In this document: one piece after another, positions 52,605 through 60,733 of the stretch
Position numbering within the stretch: position 1 is the stretch's first letter
Layout of the letters: each line of letters starts with the position of its first letter
Source: Streptomyces noursei ATCC 11455
GTDB taxonomy: Bacteria; Actinomycetota; Actinomycetes; Streptomycetales; Streptomycetaceae
DNA length: 64,000 bases
Direction: 5' to 3'
Assembly: GCF_001704275.1 (NCBI RefSeq)
Contig: NZ_CP011533.1
Coordinates: 3,782,001 to 3,846,000 of the forward strand
Notes under the pieces: generated by a model
Databases searched by the model: none
Told to the model about the DNA's origin: nothing
What the model saw: the letters and a program-made list of their open reading frames with translations, nothing else
Position numbers and translations under genes: made by a program

Positions 52605-53024
52605 TCAGCCGGGCAGCAGCCCCATCGCGGTGCCGGTCACCGGCAGGCTCCGCAGCGAGCCGCCCTTGGTCACCGGGTCGGTCACCTGCTTGGTGCTCAC
52701 CGGCTTGAAGTCGGCGACCTGGGTGCCGACGCCGTTGTCGAGCGGGTCGACGCCGGTGTTGTTCATCGGGTCCAGCTTGAGGTTCTTGACGGGACCCAGG
52801 CCGCGGCCCGTGGAGTCCGTCATCGCGCGGGTCAGGGCGTGCCCCACGACGCCGTCTTCGGCCGCGGGCCGGTGCGGGGCGGCCGCGCCGCCGGGCATGG
52901 GGGCGGCCGCGCTCGCCGCCGCCGCGCCGCCCGTGAGTGCGGCGCCGGCCGCGGAGATCACCAGCCCGGCGCGCAACACGCCGCGGGGAACGCGGCTGGG
53001 CTTGGGACGTGCGTGGGAGGGCAT
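52605..53024 (-). CDS. small secreted protein
   Basis: 139 residues, ATG 53024 with AGGTGG upstream. A signal peptide (basic RPKPSRVPRG, hydrophobic GLVISAAGAALTGGAAAASA) should be cleaved near AAA-PMPGG. The mature part is a loop-rich chain (RGLGPVKNLKLDPMNNTGVDPLDNGVGTQVADFKPVSTKQVTDP) without cysteine. The pattern (NTGxxPLDN-GVGTQVADFKPVST) recurs in small exported Streptomyces proteins of unknown function; a shorter relative in layout is encoded at 59143-59424. Confidence 0.75.
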   Translation of the reverse strand: MPSHARPKPSRVPRGVLRAGLVISAAGAALTGGAAAASAAAPMPGGAAAPHRPAAEDGVVGHALTRAMTDSTGRGLGPVKNLKLDPMNNTGVDPLDNGVGTQVADFKPVSTKQVTDPVTKGGSLRSLPVTGTAMGLLPG

Positions 53025-53205
53025 CTGTGCCACCTGCCTGTGGATCGGGAGCGGAGCGGACGTACGGATGTCGCCCTCTACGGGGCGAGCCGTCCGAGCC
53101 GGCTGTGTAATCGGTCGATTGCGTAGCGTAGTTGAGCGGTGGCGGGGGTTCCACCTCGCGCGCCAGGGGTACCCCTCCCGGCGCAATGCCCGACAATGAG
53201 TACCC

Positions 53206-53847
53206 GTGAATTCCCACTCGCCCGCCCGGGCCACCGCCCGGGTCCTCCTGTTGACCGGCCCCTCCGGCTCCGGAAAGACCTCGCTGGCCGCGCTGACCGG
53301 TCTGCCCGTCCTCAATCTCGACGACTTCTACAAGGAGGCCGCGGACCCCTCGCTGCCCCGACTGCCCGACGGCGGCGGCGCGGACTGGGACTCGCCGCTC
53401 TCCTGGGACGCGGGCGCCGCGGTCGCCGCCATCGAGGAGCTGTGCCGCACGGGGCGGACCGCGGTGCCGGTCTACGACATCGCGACCAGCGCCCGGACCG
53501 GCGCCGCCGAACTCGCGCTCGACGGGGCGCCGCTGTTCATCGCGGAGGGCATCTTCGCCGCCGACGTCATCGAACGGTGCCGGGAGGCCGGGCTGCTGGC
53601 CGACGCGCTGTGCCTGCGCGGGCGTCCGACCACCACGTTCCGGCGGCGGCTGGCCCGGGATCTGCGGGAGGGCCGCAAGCCGGCGGTGTATCTGGTGCGC
53701 CGGGGGCTGCGGTTGCTGCGCAGCGAGCGGACGATCGTGGCCCGGCACACCGCGCTGGGCGCCCATCCGTGCGCCCGGCCGGAGGCGCTGGCCCGGATAG
53801 CGACGGCGCGGACCGAGGACCCGGTGGAGGCGGCCGCGCGGCCCTGA
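53206..53847 (+). CDS. uridine kinase-like P-loop NTPase
   Basis: 213 residues. The P-loop is VLLLTGPSGSGKTSLAAL, followed by LNLDDFYKEAADPSLPRL with the Asp used by uridine kinases and a WDSPLSWD segment. It fits the phosphoribulokinase/uridine kinase fold, but the C-terminal lid region (RRLARDLREGRKPAVYLVRRGLRLLRSE) differs from true Udk. Given the surrounding nucleoside genes, salvage of a nucleoside is a reasonable guess. GTG 53206 is taken; GACAAT lies 8 bases upstream and no ribosome site is visible. Confidence 0.8.
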   Translation: MNSHSPARATARVLLLTGPSGSGKTSLAALTGLPVLNLDDFYKEAADPSLPRLPDGGGADWDSPLSWDAGAAVAAIEELCRTGRTAVPVYDIATSARTGAAELALDGAPLFIAEGIFAADVIERCREAGLLADALCLRGRPTTTFRRRLARDLREGRKPAVYLVRRGLRLLRSERTIVARHTALGAHPCARPEALARIATARTEDPVEAAARP

Positions 53848-53890
53848 GCGGACCGGCGGGCGCCGACCGGCGGCGTGCGCGTACACGGAA

Positions 53891-53931
53891 GAGCGGGTTC
53901 GGACAGACCCCCCGGCCGCCCGAACCCGCTC
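53891..53931. terminator. terminator between convergent kinase and sigQ genes
   Basis: GAGCGGGTTCGG (53891-53902) pairs perfectly with CCGAACCCGCTC (53920-53931). Located 44 bases after the kinase stop and about 70 bases after the sigQ stop. Confidence 0.8.
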
Positions 53932-54003
53932 GCTTCCCCCGTGTTCCCCCGTACCCCCCTCGGGCTCTCCCCCCGGATCCCCCTCGGGCGTTACCCCCCG
54001 TCC

Positions 54004-54825
54004 TCAGGCGACCAGTGCGCCGAAGGACTCCTCCTCGTCACGGCCGAAGCTGAGGACCTCGTCCTCGCGCAGCCGGCGCAGCGAGCGCCAGATGCTGGAC
54101 TTCACCGTGCCGACACTGATGTTGAGGATGTCCGCGATCTCCGGGTCCGTGCGGCCCTCGTAGTAGCGCAGCACCAGCATGGTGCGCTGCGTCTCGGGCA
54201 GCCGGGCCAGCGCCTGCCACAGGACGGCGCGCAGCTCGGTGCCGCGCATGGCATCCGTGTCAGCGGCGGTCTCGGGCAGTTCCTCGGTCGGGTACTCGTT
54301 GAGCCTGCGCCGGCGCCAGGCGCTGATGTGCAGGTTCGTCATGGTGCGGCGCAGGTACCCGCCGAGCGCCGCCTTGTCGCTGATCCGGTCCCAGGCCCGG
54401 TAGGTCGAGAACAGCGCGCTCTGCAGCAGGTCCTCGGCCTCGTAGCGGTCACCGGTCAGGTGGTACGCCGTGGCGTACAGGGAGGCGCGGCGTTCCTGGA
54501 CGTAGGCGGTGAAGGCCGCTTCGGCCTCGGCCGCTTCCGTCGCGGTGCGCCGGTCCCCCGTCTCCCTGTACTCCACTCCCCCGTCGGTGCTCTCCTGGCC
54601 CCCGTTTCCCCCGTTGGGCCCCTTGGGCACCACCATCGCGTCAATGGCCACCATGTACGGCGGCCGCTGACGCCCGGTGCCGCGAGCGCACCCCCGCCCT
54701 CCCCCAAACCCTCGGCTTCGCTCGGGCAGGGTGGTACCCCCGTCGGCACCGGACTTCTCCTGCCCGATGTCGTGGAGCCGCGTGACGACTGCGCCGGATG
54801 CCGTGCCGTGCAGGGTGTTCTTCAT
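54004..54825 (-). CDS. sigQ: ECF sigma factor SigQ (SigE/SigL-like)
   Basis: 273 residues from ATG 54825. Region 2 (AAFTAYVQERRASLYATAYHLTGDRYEAEDLLQSALFSTYRAWDRI) and region 4 (LPETQRTMLVLRYYEGRTDPEIADILNISVGTVKSSIWRSLRRLRE) are clear. The first 80 residues are not sigma-like: they are disordered, and residues about 28-45 (GADGGTTLPERSRGFGGG) are translated from a dispersed repeat element at 54691-54741. The functional start may therefore be nearer ATG 54654 (MVAIDAMVVP). Divergent from afsQ1, with a perfect AfsQ1 box in the gap. In S. coelicolor sigQ antagonises the AfsQ1 effect on antibiotic production (recall). Confidence 0.88.
   Translation of the reverse strand: MKNTLHGTASGAVVTRLHDIGQEKSGADGGTTLPERSRGFGGGRGCARGTGRQRPPYMVAIDAMVVPKGPNGGNGGQESTDGGVEYRETGDRRTATEAAEAEAAFTAYVQERRASLYATAYHLTGDRYEAEDLLQSALFSTYRAWDRISDKAALGGYLRRTMTNLHISAWRRRRLNEYPTEELPETAADTDAMRGTELRAVLWQALARLPETQRTMLVLRYYEGRTDPEIADILNISVGTVKSSIWRSLRRLREDEVLSFGRDEEESFGALVA
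54691..54741 (-). repeat. dispersed GC-rich repeat element, copy A
   Basis: On the minus strand it begins GGGGGTACCACCCTGCCCGA, continues with an AGCCGAGG core and ends TTTGGGGGAGGGCGGGG. It lies within the sigQ reading frame. It matches copy B at 55002-55050 in inverted orientation at roughly 80% of positions. Confidence 0.75.
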
Positions 54826-54954
54826 CGTGCTGCCCCCCGTCGATCGAGCCAGTTCGTTCGGTGTGTCCCGGTCGAGATCCCGCCTCTGCGGTGTTGATCT
54901 CTCCCGGCTGACCAAAAGACTGCCAACCCAGTTTCATCGCGTTGTCCGCCGACT

Positions 54955-54970
54955 GTCACAGGCGTGTCAC
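54955..54970. promoter_or_regulatory. AfsQ1 binding site
   Basis: GTCAC-AGGCGT-GTCAC is an exact match to the published AfsQ1 consensus GTnAC-n6-GTnAC. It lies between sigQ and afsQ1, 130 bases before each, where AfsQ1 activates sigQ in S. coelicolor. Confidence 0.85.
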
Positions 54971-55001
54971 AGGGGTGATCGCGGTCCGGCGTGGCTCCGA
55001 T

Positions 55002-55050
55002 GGGGGCACCTCCCTGCCCGAGCGGAGCCGAGAGCTTGGGGGAGTGCCGG
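55002..55050 (+). repeat. dispersed GC-rich repeat element, copy B
   Basis: Begins GGGGGCACCTCCCTGCCCGA, has the same GAGCCGAGAG core, and ends TTGGGGGAGTGCC. Its ends can pair (GGCAC-C-TCCC with GGGAGTGCC), so the RNA would fold in the afsQ1 leader. Inverted relative to copy A. Confidence 0.75.
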
Positions 55051-55098
55051 GCGGCCACCGGTCGATCTCCCGGCGTCCCATGGGCCAGAATGGCGGGC

Positions 55099-55776
55099 GT
55101 GCCTTTCCTGTTGCTGATCGAGGACGACGACGCCATCCGCACGGCCCTCGAACTCTCGCTGTCCCGCCAGGGTCACCGTGTGATGACCGCGGCGACGGGC
55201 GAGGACGGCCTGAAGCTGCTGCGCGAGCAGCGGCCGGACCTGATCGTGCTGGACGTGATGCTGCCCGGCATCGACGGCTTCGAGGTGTGCCGGCGGATCC
55301 GGCGCACGGACCAGCTGCCGATCATCCTGCTCACCGCGCGCAGCGACGACATCGACGTGGTGGTGGGCCTGGAGTCCGGCGCGGACGACTATGTCGTCAA
55401 GCCGGTGCAGGGCCGGGTGCTGGACGCCCGGATCCGGGCGGTGCTGCGGCGCGGCGAGCGGGAGTCCAGCGATTCGGCGACGTTCGGCTCGCTGGTGATC
55501 GACCGGTCGGCGATGACCGTCACCAAGAACGGCCAGGATCTGCAACTGACGCCGACCGAGCTGCGGTTGCTGCTGGAGCTGAGCCGGCGGCCGGGGCAGG
55601 CGCTGTCCCGGCAGCAGCTGCTGCGGCTGGTGTGGGAGCACGACTACCTCGGTGACTCGCGGCTGGTGGACGCCTGTGTGCAGCGGCTGCGCGCGAAGGT
55701 GGAGGACGTCCCGTCCTCGCCGACGCTGATCCGCACGGTCCGCGGTGTCGGCTACCGACTGGACGCGCCCCAGTGA
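55099..55776 (+). CDS. afsQ1: response regulator AfsQ1
   Basis: 225 residues from GTG 55099. Receiver domain with LLLIEDDDAIRTALEL, the phosphorylated Asp52 in LIVLDVMLPGIDGFEVCRRI, LLTARSDDIDVVVGLESGADDYVVKPV, and an OmpR-type winged helix (LTPTELRLLLELSRRPGQALSRQQLLRLVWEHDYLGDSRLVDACVQRLRAKVE). It is nearly identical to S. coelicolor AfsQ1 as I recall it, a nitrogen/glutamate-responsive activator of antibiotic genes. CAGAAT ends 6 bases before the GTG, suiting a leaderless start; ATG 55090 is the alternative. The stop overlaps afsQ2 by 4 bases. Confidence 0.96.
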   Translation: MPFLLLIEDDDAIRTALELSLSRQGHRVMTAATGEDGLKLLREQRPDLIVLDVMLPGIDGFEVCRRIRRTDQLPIILLTARSDDIDVVVGLESGADDYVVKPVQGRVLDARIRAVLRRGERESSDSATFGSLVIDRSAMTVTKNGQDLQLTPTELRLLLELSRRPGQALSRQQLLRLVWEHDYLGDSRLVDACVQRLRAKVEDVPSSPTLIRTVRGVGYRLDAPQ

Positions 55777-57524
55777 CGGCAGGGAGCACGCACGGCGGCG
55801 GGGCCGGGGAAGAGAACATGGGCGCGGAGGACGACGCACCGTCGTCCGGCGGCCGGCTCGGGCGGCTGCTGCGCCGGGCCGCGGGCCTGCTGCGCCTGAC
55901 GAGTCTGCGGCTGCGGCTGGTCGTGGTGTTCGCGCTGGTGGCGCTCACCGCGGCGGTCTCGGCGTCCGGCATCGCGTACTGGCTCAACCGCAACACGGTC
56001 CTGGACCGCACCCAGAACGCCGCGCTGAAGGACTTCCGCAAGTCGCTGGAGGACAGCGCCCACACGCTGCCGCTGCACCCGCAGTGCTCCGAACTCCAGG
56101 ACGCCGCACGGCAGATGGCGGCCGGCCCGCAGAACTACGCGGTGCTGCTGATCGGGGTGGACCGCGAGGGCAAGGAGTGCGCGGCCACCACCGAGAAGGA
56201 CCTGCTGACGCTGCAGGGCGTCCCGCAGTCGCTGCGCAACGCCGTCGAGCAGGTGCGCCCGGTCGACGAGAACAACCACGCCACGCACCACCTGTACTGG
56301 CAGCGCAAGGAGGTCGGGGACGTCCCGTACCTGGTCGCCGGGGCGAAGGTGATCGGCGGCGGGCCGACCGGCTACATGATGAAGTCGCTGGCCACCGAGC
56401 GGCAGGACCTGACCTCGCTGGGCTGGTCGCTGGGGATCGCGACCGCGCTGGCGCTGGTCGGCTCGGCGCTGCTGGCGCAGGCCGCCGCGACGACCGTGCT
56501 GCGGCCGGTGCAGCGGCTCGGGCACGCGGCGCGGCAGCTGGGCGAGGGACGGCTGGACACCCGGCTGCGGGTGACCGGCACCGACGAACTGGCCGATCTG
56601 TCGCGGACCTTCAACCGCACCGCGGAGCGGCTCCAGCAGCGGGTCGAGGAGCTGAGCGGGCGGGAGGCGGCGTCCCGCCGGTTCGTCGCCGACATGTCGC
56701 ACGAGCTGCGGACGCCGCTGACCGCGATCACCGCGGTGACCGAGGTGCTGGAGGAGGAGGCGGACTCCCTCGACCCGATGATCGCGCCGGCCGTGCAGCT
56801 GGTGGTCAGCGAGACCCGGCGGCTGAACGACCTCGTGGAGAACCTCATGGAGGTCACCCGCTTCGACGCGGGCACCGCCCGGCTGGTGCTCGACGACGTC
56901 GACGTCGCCGACCAGGTGACCGCCTGCATCGACGCCCGGGCCTGGCTGGACGCGGTGGAGCTGGACGCCGACCGCGGCATCGTGGCCCGTCTGGACCCGC
57001 GGCGGCTGGACGTCATCCTGGCCAACCTGATCGGCAACGCCCTCAAGCACGGCGGTTCGCCGGTGCGGGTGTCGGTCCGCACGGAGCCGGCGGAGCCCGC
57101 GGCGGCGGTGCCGGCGACGGAGGGCGCTGAGCCGGCCGAGGGCCCGGCGGCGGAGGCCGGCCCCGACGAGGAGGCGGCCCGGTTCGAGCAGGGGCGGGAG
57201 ATCGCCGGCGGGGAGCTGGTGATCCGGGTGCGGGACCACGGTCCGGGCATCCCGGAGGACGTGCTGCCGCACGTCTTCGACCGCTTCTACAAGGCGAGCG
57301 CGTCCCGCCCGCGGTCCGAGGGCAGCGGGCTGGGCCTGTCGATCGCGCAGGAGAACGCGCACATCCACGGCGGCCGGATCAGCGCCGCCAACCACCCCGA
57401 GGGCGGCGCGGTGTTCACGCTGCGGCTGCCGATGGACGCCTCCCGACTGGCCGACGACGACCGGCCGACGGACCGCGGACAGCGGCCGAAGGGCGCCGGC
57501 GAGGGCACGGAGGGCAGGCGGTGA
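55773..57524 (+). CDS. afsQ2: sensor histidine kinase AfsQ2
   Basis: 583 residues; GTG start overlaps the afsQ1 stop (GTGA). Two spans (about 47-71 and 216-236) flank an extracytoplasmic sensor with two Cys (HPQCSEL, GKECAAT). A HAMP linker (LRPVQRLGHAARQLGEGRLDTRL) leads to the HisKA domain with His310 in ADMSHELRTPLTAI, the N box ILANLIGNALKHGG (about 415-428), and G boxes DHGPGIP (488-494) and GSGLGL (517-522). An Ala/Glu/Pro-rich insert of about 40 residues (437-480) interrupts the ATPase domain, which explains the extra length over the S. coelicolor protein. Co-transcribed with the lipoprotein gene (4-base overlap). Confidence 0.95.
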   Translation: MTAGSTHGGGAGEENMGAEDDAPSSGGRLGRLLRRAAGLLRLTSLRLRLVVVFALVALTAAVSASGIAYWLNRNTVLDRTQNAALKDFRKSLEDSAHTLPLHPQCSELQDAARQMAAGPQNYAVLLIGVDREGKECAATTEKDLLTLQGVPQSLRNAVEQVRPVDENNHATHHLYWQRKEVGDVPYLVAGAKVIGGGPTGYMMKSLATERQDLTSLGWSLGIATALALVGSALLAQAAATTVLRPVQRLGHAARQLGEGRLDTRLRVTGTDELADLSRTFNRTAERLQQRVEELSGREAASRRFVADMSHELRTPLTAITAVTEVLEEEADSLDPMIAPAVQLVVSETRRLNDLVENLMEVTRFDAGTARLVLDDVDVADQVTACIDARAWLDAVELDADRGIVARLDPRRLDVILANLIGNALKHGGSPVRVSVRTEPAEPAAAVPATEGAEPAEGPAAEAGPDEEAARFEQGREIAGGELVIRVRDHGPGIPEDVLPHVFDRFYKASASRPRSEGSGLGLSIAQENAHIHGGRISAANHPEGGAVFTLRLPMDASRLADDDRPTDRGQRPKGAGEGTEGRR

Positions 57525-58141
57525 TCCGGCCCTCCCGGCCCGCTGCCGCACGGCGTGCGGCAGCGGTGACCGTCCTGGCGCTGGCCGCCGCCGGCTGCGG
57601 GATCCGCGGCACGTCCGTACCGGTCGACGCGGGCGACGCGCCGTCGCGGGTGAGCTGTCACGCGCCGGAGGCGGGCGCGCCGGTGGTGGAGCGGGTCCGG
57701 GTGTATCTGGTGTGCGGTTCGACGCTGGTCCCGGTGGAGCGGGCGGTGCCCCGTCCGCAGGGCACGCCGGGGGCCGCGGTCCGGCTGCCCGCGGCCCGTG
57801 CGCTGCTGGCGGAGTTGCAGAAGCCGCCGACGGCCGAGGAGACCCGGGCCGGTTTCACCAGCGCCGTGCCCGAGGCACTGCAGGTGGACGGGCCGCGCGC
57901 CGGGGACGCCCCGGAGGCGCTGCGGCTGTCCGTCGAACCGGACGACCTGCCGTCGTTCGCGCTGGCGCAGCTGGTGTGCACCTACGGGCGGAGCGCCGCG
58001 CTGGGCCGTACCGGGGGCGCACTGCTGGGCGGCCCGGGCGGGGCGGCGGCGCACCGCTACGACTGCTCGCCGGACGTGCAGGCCAATCCGAACGTCGCCC
58101 AGCAGGCGGGCTGGGGCGACCCGCAGTCCCAGGAGGGTTAG
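57521..58141 (+). CDS. AfsQ-operon lipoprotein
   Basis: 206 residues. Signal peptide AAAVTVLALAAAGC with lipobox LAAAGC (Cys about 26), so lipid-anchored. The body has four further cysteines (VSCHAPEAG, YLVCGST, QLVCTYG, YDCSPD), enough for two disulfides, and a GerMN-like feel (VRVYLVCGSTLVPVERAV; ALLAELQKPPTAEETRAGFTSAVP). It overlaps afsQ2 by GTGA. A conserved lipoprotein at this place may act with the AfsQ2 sensor, which is inference from gene order. Confidence 0.88.
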   Translation: MIRPSRPAAARRAAAVTVLALAAAGCGIRGTSVPVDAGDAPSRVSCHAPEAGAPVVERVRVYLVCGSTLVPVERAVPRPQGTPGAAVRLPAARALLAELQKPPTAEETRAGFTSAVPEALQVDGPRAGDAPEALRLSVEPDDLPSFALAQLVCTYGRSAALGRTGGALLGGPGGAAAHRYDCSPDVQANPNVAQQAGWGDPQSQEG

Positions 58142-58202
58142 GGCGCTTCTGACGGATCTCCGCGGCGCTTCCGGCGCAAGACGGGCGCAACGGGGCGGAA
58201 CC

Positions 58203-58784
58203 GTGGCCCCCGCAACCGGCGTCCTGGCCTGTGTGCAGCGTCATGGCCCCGGCGATACCGTCGCCCCCCGTTTGCGCGCCGCGGGGATTCTCCTCCTCGT
58301 GGTGCATCTGCTGATCGTCGGCTGGCTGATGTTGGTTCCCCGCACGGTGCCCTGGGTGCCGGCCGCGAATCTGGAGCCGCTGGCGTCGATCCATGCCGAG
58401 CTGGCGCGGGGCGGCTGGTCGGCGGTGTGGCACCTGGGGGCGCCGGTGCTGATGCTGGCGCCGCTGGGGGTGCTGCTGCCACTGGCCGGCGGGCGCCTGG
58501 ACGTCTCCCCCCTGGGTTCGATGGCCCGTACGGTCTTCGGCGGCGCGATGATCTCGCTGACGATCGAGCTGTTGCAGACCGCGGTGCCGGGGCAGGTGCC
58601 GGACGTCGACGCGGTGCTGCTGAACACGCTCGGGGTGGCACTGGCGCATCTGCTGATCGTCCCTGGGGCCCGGTCGCGGCTCCGCCGGCGGGACGAGCGG
58701 CACAGGGGCACGACCCCGAGAATCCCCAGGGTCGGCCTGGCCCCGCAGGCTGACGTTTTCTCCGGCGGCCGGACCTACTTTTGA
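58203..58784 (+). CDS. VanZ-like membrane protein
   Basis: About 193 residues. Spans at AGILLLVVHLLIVGWLMLV, HLGAPVLMLAPLGVLLPLA and DAVLLNTLGVALAHLLIV, with the VanZ signature FGGAMISLTIELLQTAVPGQVPDVDAVLLNTLG. VanZ proteins are linked to teicoplanin resistance and to anti-phage or envelope roles; function here unknown. The C terminus is basic and cytoplasmic. GTG 58203 after GGCGGAA is taken; GTG 58233 would shorten it by 10 residues. It follows the lipoprotein gene by 61 bases and may belong to the afsQ transcript. Confidence 0.85.
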   Translation: MAPATGVLACVQRHGPGDTVAPRLRAAGILLLVVHLLIVGWLMLVPRTVPWVPAANLEPLASIHAELARGGWSAVWHLGAPVLMLAPLGVLLPLAGGRLDVSPLGSMARTVFGGAMISLTIELLQTAVPGQVPDVDAVLLNTLGVALAHLLIVPGARSRLRRRDERHRGTTPRIPRVGLAPQADVFSGGRTYF

Positions 58785-58830
58785 GACATCGGGGCAACCG
58801 CCCCGGATCGTCGAGAAGGAGTAGCCCGAC

Positions 58831-59040
58831 ATGGCCGCCGCACTGGTCCGCCCCACCAACAACCGCATGATCGCCGGTGTCTGCGCCGGCCTCGCCCGCC
58901 GCTTCGGGACGTCCCCGGCGACGATGCGGGTGATCTTCCTGCTCTCCTGTCTGCTGCCCGGTCCGCAGTTCCTGGTCTACCTGGCGCTGTGGATCCTGCT
59001 CCCCTCGGAGGACAAGGCGCGCAGCGCCGCGGCCTGGTGA
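58831..59040 (+). CDS. PspC-domain small membrane protein
   Basis: 69 residues, ATG 58831 with AAGGAG upstream. LVRPTNNRMIAGVCAGLARRFGTSPATMRVIFLLSCLLPGPQFLVYLALWILLPSED is the complete PspC domain: an amphipathic start, then one or two spans. PspC proteins sense or stabilise the stressed membrane; in actinobacteria isolated copies occur outside psp operons. Terminator follows at 59066. Confidence 0.9.
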   Translation: MAAALVRPTNNRMIAGVCAGLARRFGTSPATMRVIFLLSCLLPGPQFLVYLALWILLPSEDKARSAAAW

Positions 59041-59065
59041 CCGGGCGCGCCCCGGACATGAGGGT

Positions 59066-59103
59066 GCCCCGGCCCGTACGGGATACCGCGTACGGACCGG
59101 GGC
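59066..59103 (+). terminator. terminator of the PspC gene
   Basis: GCCCCGG (59066-59072) and CCGTACG (59074-59080) pair with CGTACGG (59089-59095) and CCGGGGC (59097-59103), with a single-base bulge on each side. Confidence 0.8.
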
Positions 59104-59117
59104 GGTCCTGAAGGGTT

Positions 59118-59131
59118 GTCCCCTAGGGGAC
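59118..59131. other. perfect 14-base palindrome
   Basis: GTCCCCTAGGGGAC with CTAG at its centre, 12 bases past the end of the leftward secreted-protein gene. Could be a hairpin terminator for that gene or a protein site. Confidence 0.5.
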
Positions 59132-59142
59132 TTCGGGCCGGG

Positions 59143-59424
59143 TCAGCCGATCGGGAGCTTGGCGACCTGGCCGGTGGGCAGGCCGCCGAGCAGCTGGTTG
59201 CCCTTGTGGGTCATGGGGGTCCTGACGTCGTTGCCGGGGCCCTGGTTGCTGGTCACCCCGGAGAGGGTGGTGGCGGCGTCCCTCACCACGCCGTTGGCAC
59301 CGATCGAGTTGCCCGCCGGGGCAACCGGGGCGACCGGGGCGGCGGAGGCCGTGCCCGCGCCGGTGGCGGCGATGGCGGCACCGAGCGCGACGGCGCCGAG
59401 AGTCTTGACCGTTCCCTGCTTCAT
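59143..59424 (-). CDS. small secreted protein
   Basis: 93 residues, ATG 59424 with GAGGAC 9 bases upstream. Signal peptide TVKTLGAVALGAAIAATGAGTASA with a clear cleavage site before APVAP. The mature 65 residues (NSIGANGVVRDAATTLSGVTSNQGPGNDVRTPMTHKGNQLLGGLPTGQVAKLPIG) are low in charge and lack cysteine. Related in layout (exported, xGxL-PxG ending) to the protein encoded at 52605-53024. Role unknown. Confidence 0.78.
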   Translation of the reverse strand: MKQGTVKTLGAVALGAAIAATGAGTASAAPVAPVAPAGNSIGANGVVRDAATTLSGVTSNQGPGNDVRTPMTHKGNQLLGGLPTGQVAKLPIG

Positions 59425-59513
59425 TGCATTACGTCCTCGTGATGGGGGCTTGACCGGCTAAAAAACCTAGTGATTCGGCCATGGCCGCCGCAAACACTCC
59501 CGGCACACCGGAA

Positions 59514-59542
59514 AACGGCCGGTGGACAATCCACCGGCCGTT
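59514..59542 (-). terminator. terminator of add
   Basis: AACGGCCGGTGGA-CAA-TCCACCGGCCGTT: 13-bp perfect stem. On the minus strand it is followed by TTTTCC, so it is a proper intrinsic terminator 25 bases after the add stop. Confidence 0.88.
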
Positions 59543-59566
59543 GCGCTAGCCCCCCGCACGGAGCAC

Positions 59567-60727
59567 TTACTCAGCGTCAGATCCCCTGCTGGGAGCGGGG
59601 GTTGCCGCCGACTGCCGGAAGAGCCATTCGGAGCGCAATTCCGCATATCCGGGCTTGATGACGTCATTGATCATGGCGAGACGTTCATCGAAAGGAAGGA
59701 AAGCAGACTTCATACCATTGACCGTGAACCACTGCAGGTCATCGAGCGTGTAACGGAATGTCTTGACCAGGTGCTCGAATTCCCGGGACATGTTCGTACC
59801 GCTCATGAGGCGGTTGTCGGTGTTGACCGTGCAGCGGAACTGCAGCCGGCGCAGCAGCCCGATGGGGTGCTCCGCGTAGGAGGCCGCGGCCCCCGTCTGG
59901 AGGTTGGAGGTCGGGCACAGTTCCAGCGGGATGCGCTTGTCCCGGACGTAGGAGGCGAGCCGGCCGAGGGTGACCGAGCCGTCGTCGGCGACCTCGATGT
60001 CGTCGATGATGCGGACACCGTGGCCGAGCCGGTCGGCGCCGCACCACTGGAGCGCCTGCCAGATGGACGGCAGGCCGAAGGCTTCGCCGGCGTGGATGGT
60101 GAAGTGGTTGTTCTCCCGCTTGAGGTACTCGAAGGCGTCGAGGTGGCGGGTGGGCGGGTAGCCGGCCTCGGCGCCCGCGATGTCGAAGCCGACCACGCCC
60201 AGGTCGCGGTAGCGGTTGGCGAGTTCGGCGATCTCCAGGGCACGGGCGGCGTGCCGCATGGCGGTGAGCAGGGCGCCGACGCGGATCCGGTGGCCGTTCG
60301 CGCGGGCCCGTCGCTCGCCTTCCCGGAAGCCCTCGTTGACCGCCTCGACGACCTCTTCGAGGCTGAGCCCGGCCTCCAGGTGCTGCTCCGGCGCGTACCG
60401 GACCTCGGCGTAGACGACGCCGTCCGCCGCCAGGTCCTCGGCGCACTCGGCGGCGACCCGGAAGAGCGCCTCGCGGGTCTGCATGACGGCGCAGGTGTGC
60501 GCGAAGGTCTCCAGATAGCGTTCCAGCGAGCCGGAGTCGGCGGCCTCCCGGAACCAGATCCCGAGCTTCTCCGGGTCGGTCTCGGGGAGCCCCTGGTAGC
60601 CGTTCTCGCGGGCCAGGTCGACGACGGTGCCGGGGCGCAGTCCGCCGTCGAGGTGGTCGTGGAGGAGCACCTTGGGGGCGCGGCGGATCTGTTCGGCGGT
60701 GGGGAGGTTGCTGATCTCGCTCGTCAT
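59567..60727 (-). CDS. add: adenosine deaminase
   Basis: 386 residues. Deaminates (deoxy)adenosine to (deoxy)inosine, which purine-nucleoside phosphorylase then splits. Amidohydrolase metal ligands: HDHLDGG (His23, His25), FTIHAGE (His and the catalytic Glu), DRLGHGVRI, and CTVNTDNR, where most members have TDDP, so the Asp is kept but the next residue differs. ATG 60727 is 6 bases after a TACAGT -10 box on its strand, so the transcript is leaderless. The 12-base palindrome at 60744-60755 links it to punA and deoC. Confidence 0.94.
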   Translation of the reverse strand: MTSEISNLPTAEQIRRAPKVLLHDHLDGGLRPGTVVDLARENGYQGLPETDPEKLGIWFREAADSGSLERYLETFAHTCAVMQTREALFRVAAECAEDLAADGVVYAEVRYAPEQHLEAGLSLEEVVEAVNEGFREGERRARANGHRIRVGALLTAMRHAARALEIAELANRYRDLGVVGFDIAGAEAGYPPTRHLDAFEYLKRENNHFTIHAGEAFGLPSIWQALQWCGADRLGHGVRIIDDIEVADDGSVTLGRLASYVRDKRIPLELCPTSNLQTGAAASYAEHPIGLLRRLQFRCTVNTDNRLMSGTNMSREFEHLVKTFRYTLDDLQWFTVNGMKSAFLPFDERLAMINDVIKPGYAELRSEWLFRQSAATPAPSRGSDAE

Positions 60728-60733
60728 TTCCGC

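Noticed and set aside
55752..57551. 599-codon minus-strand frame
   Set aside because: Exact antisense of afsQ2 with low-complexity His/Arg/Gln sequence.
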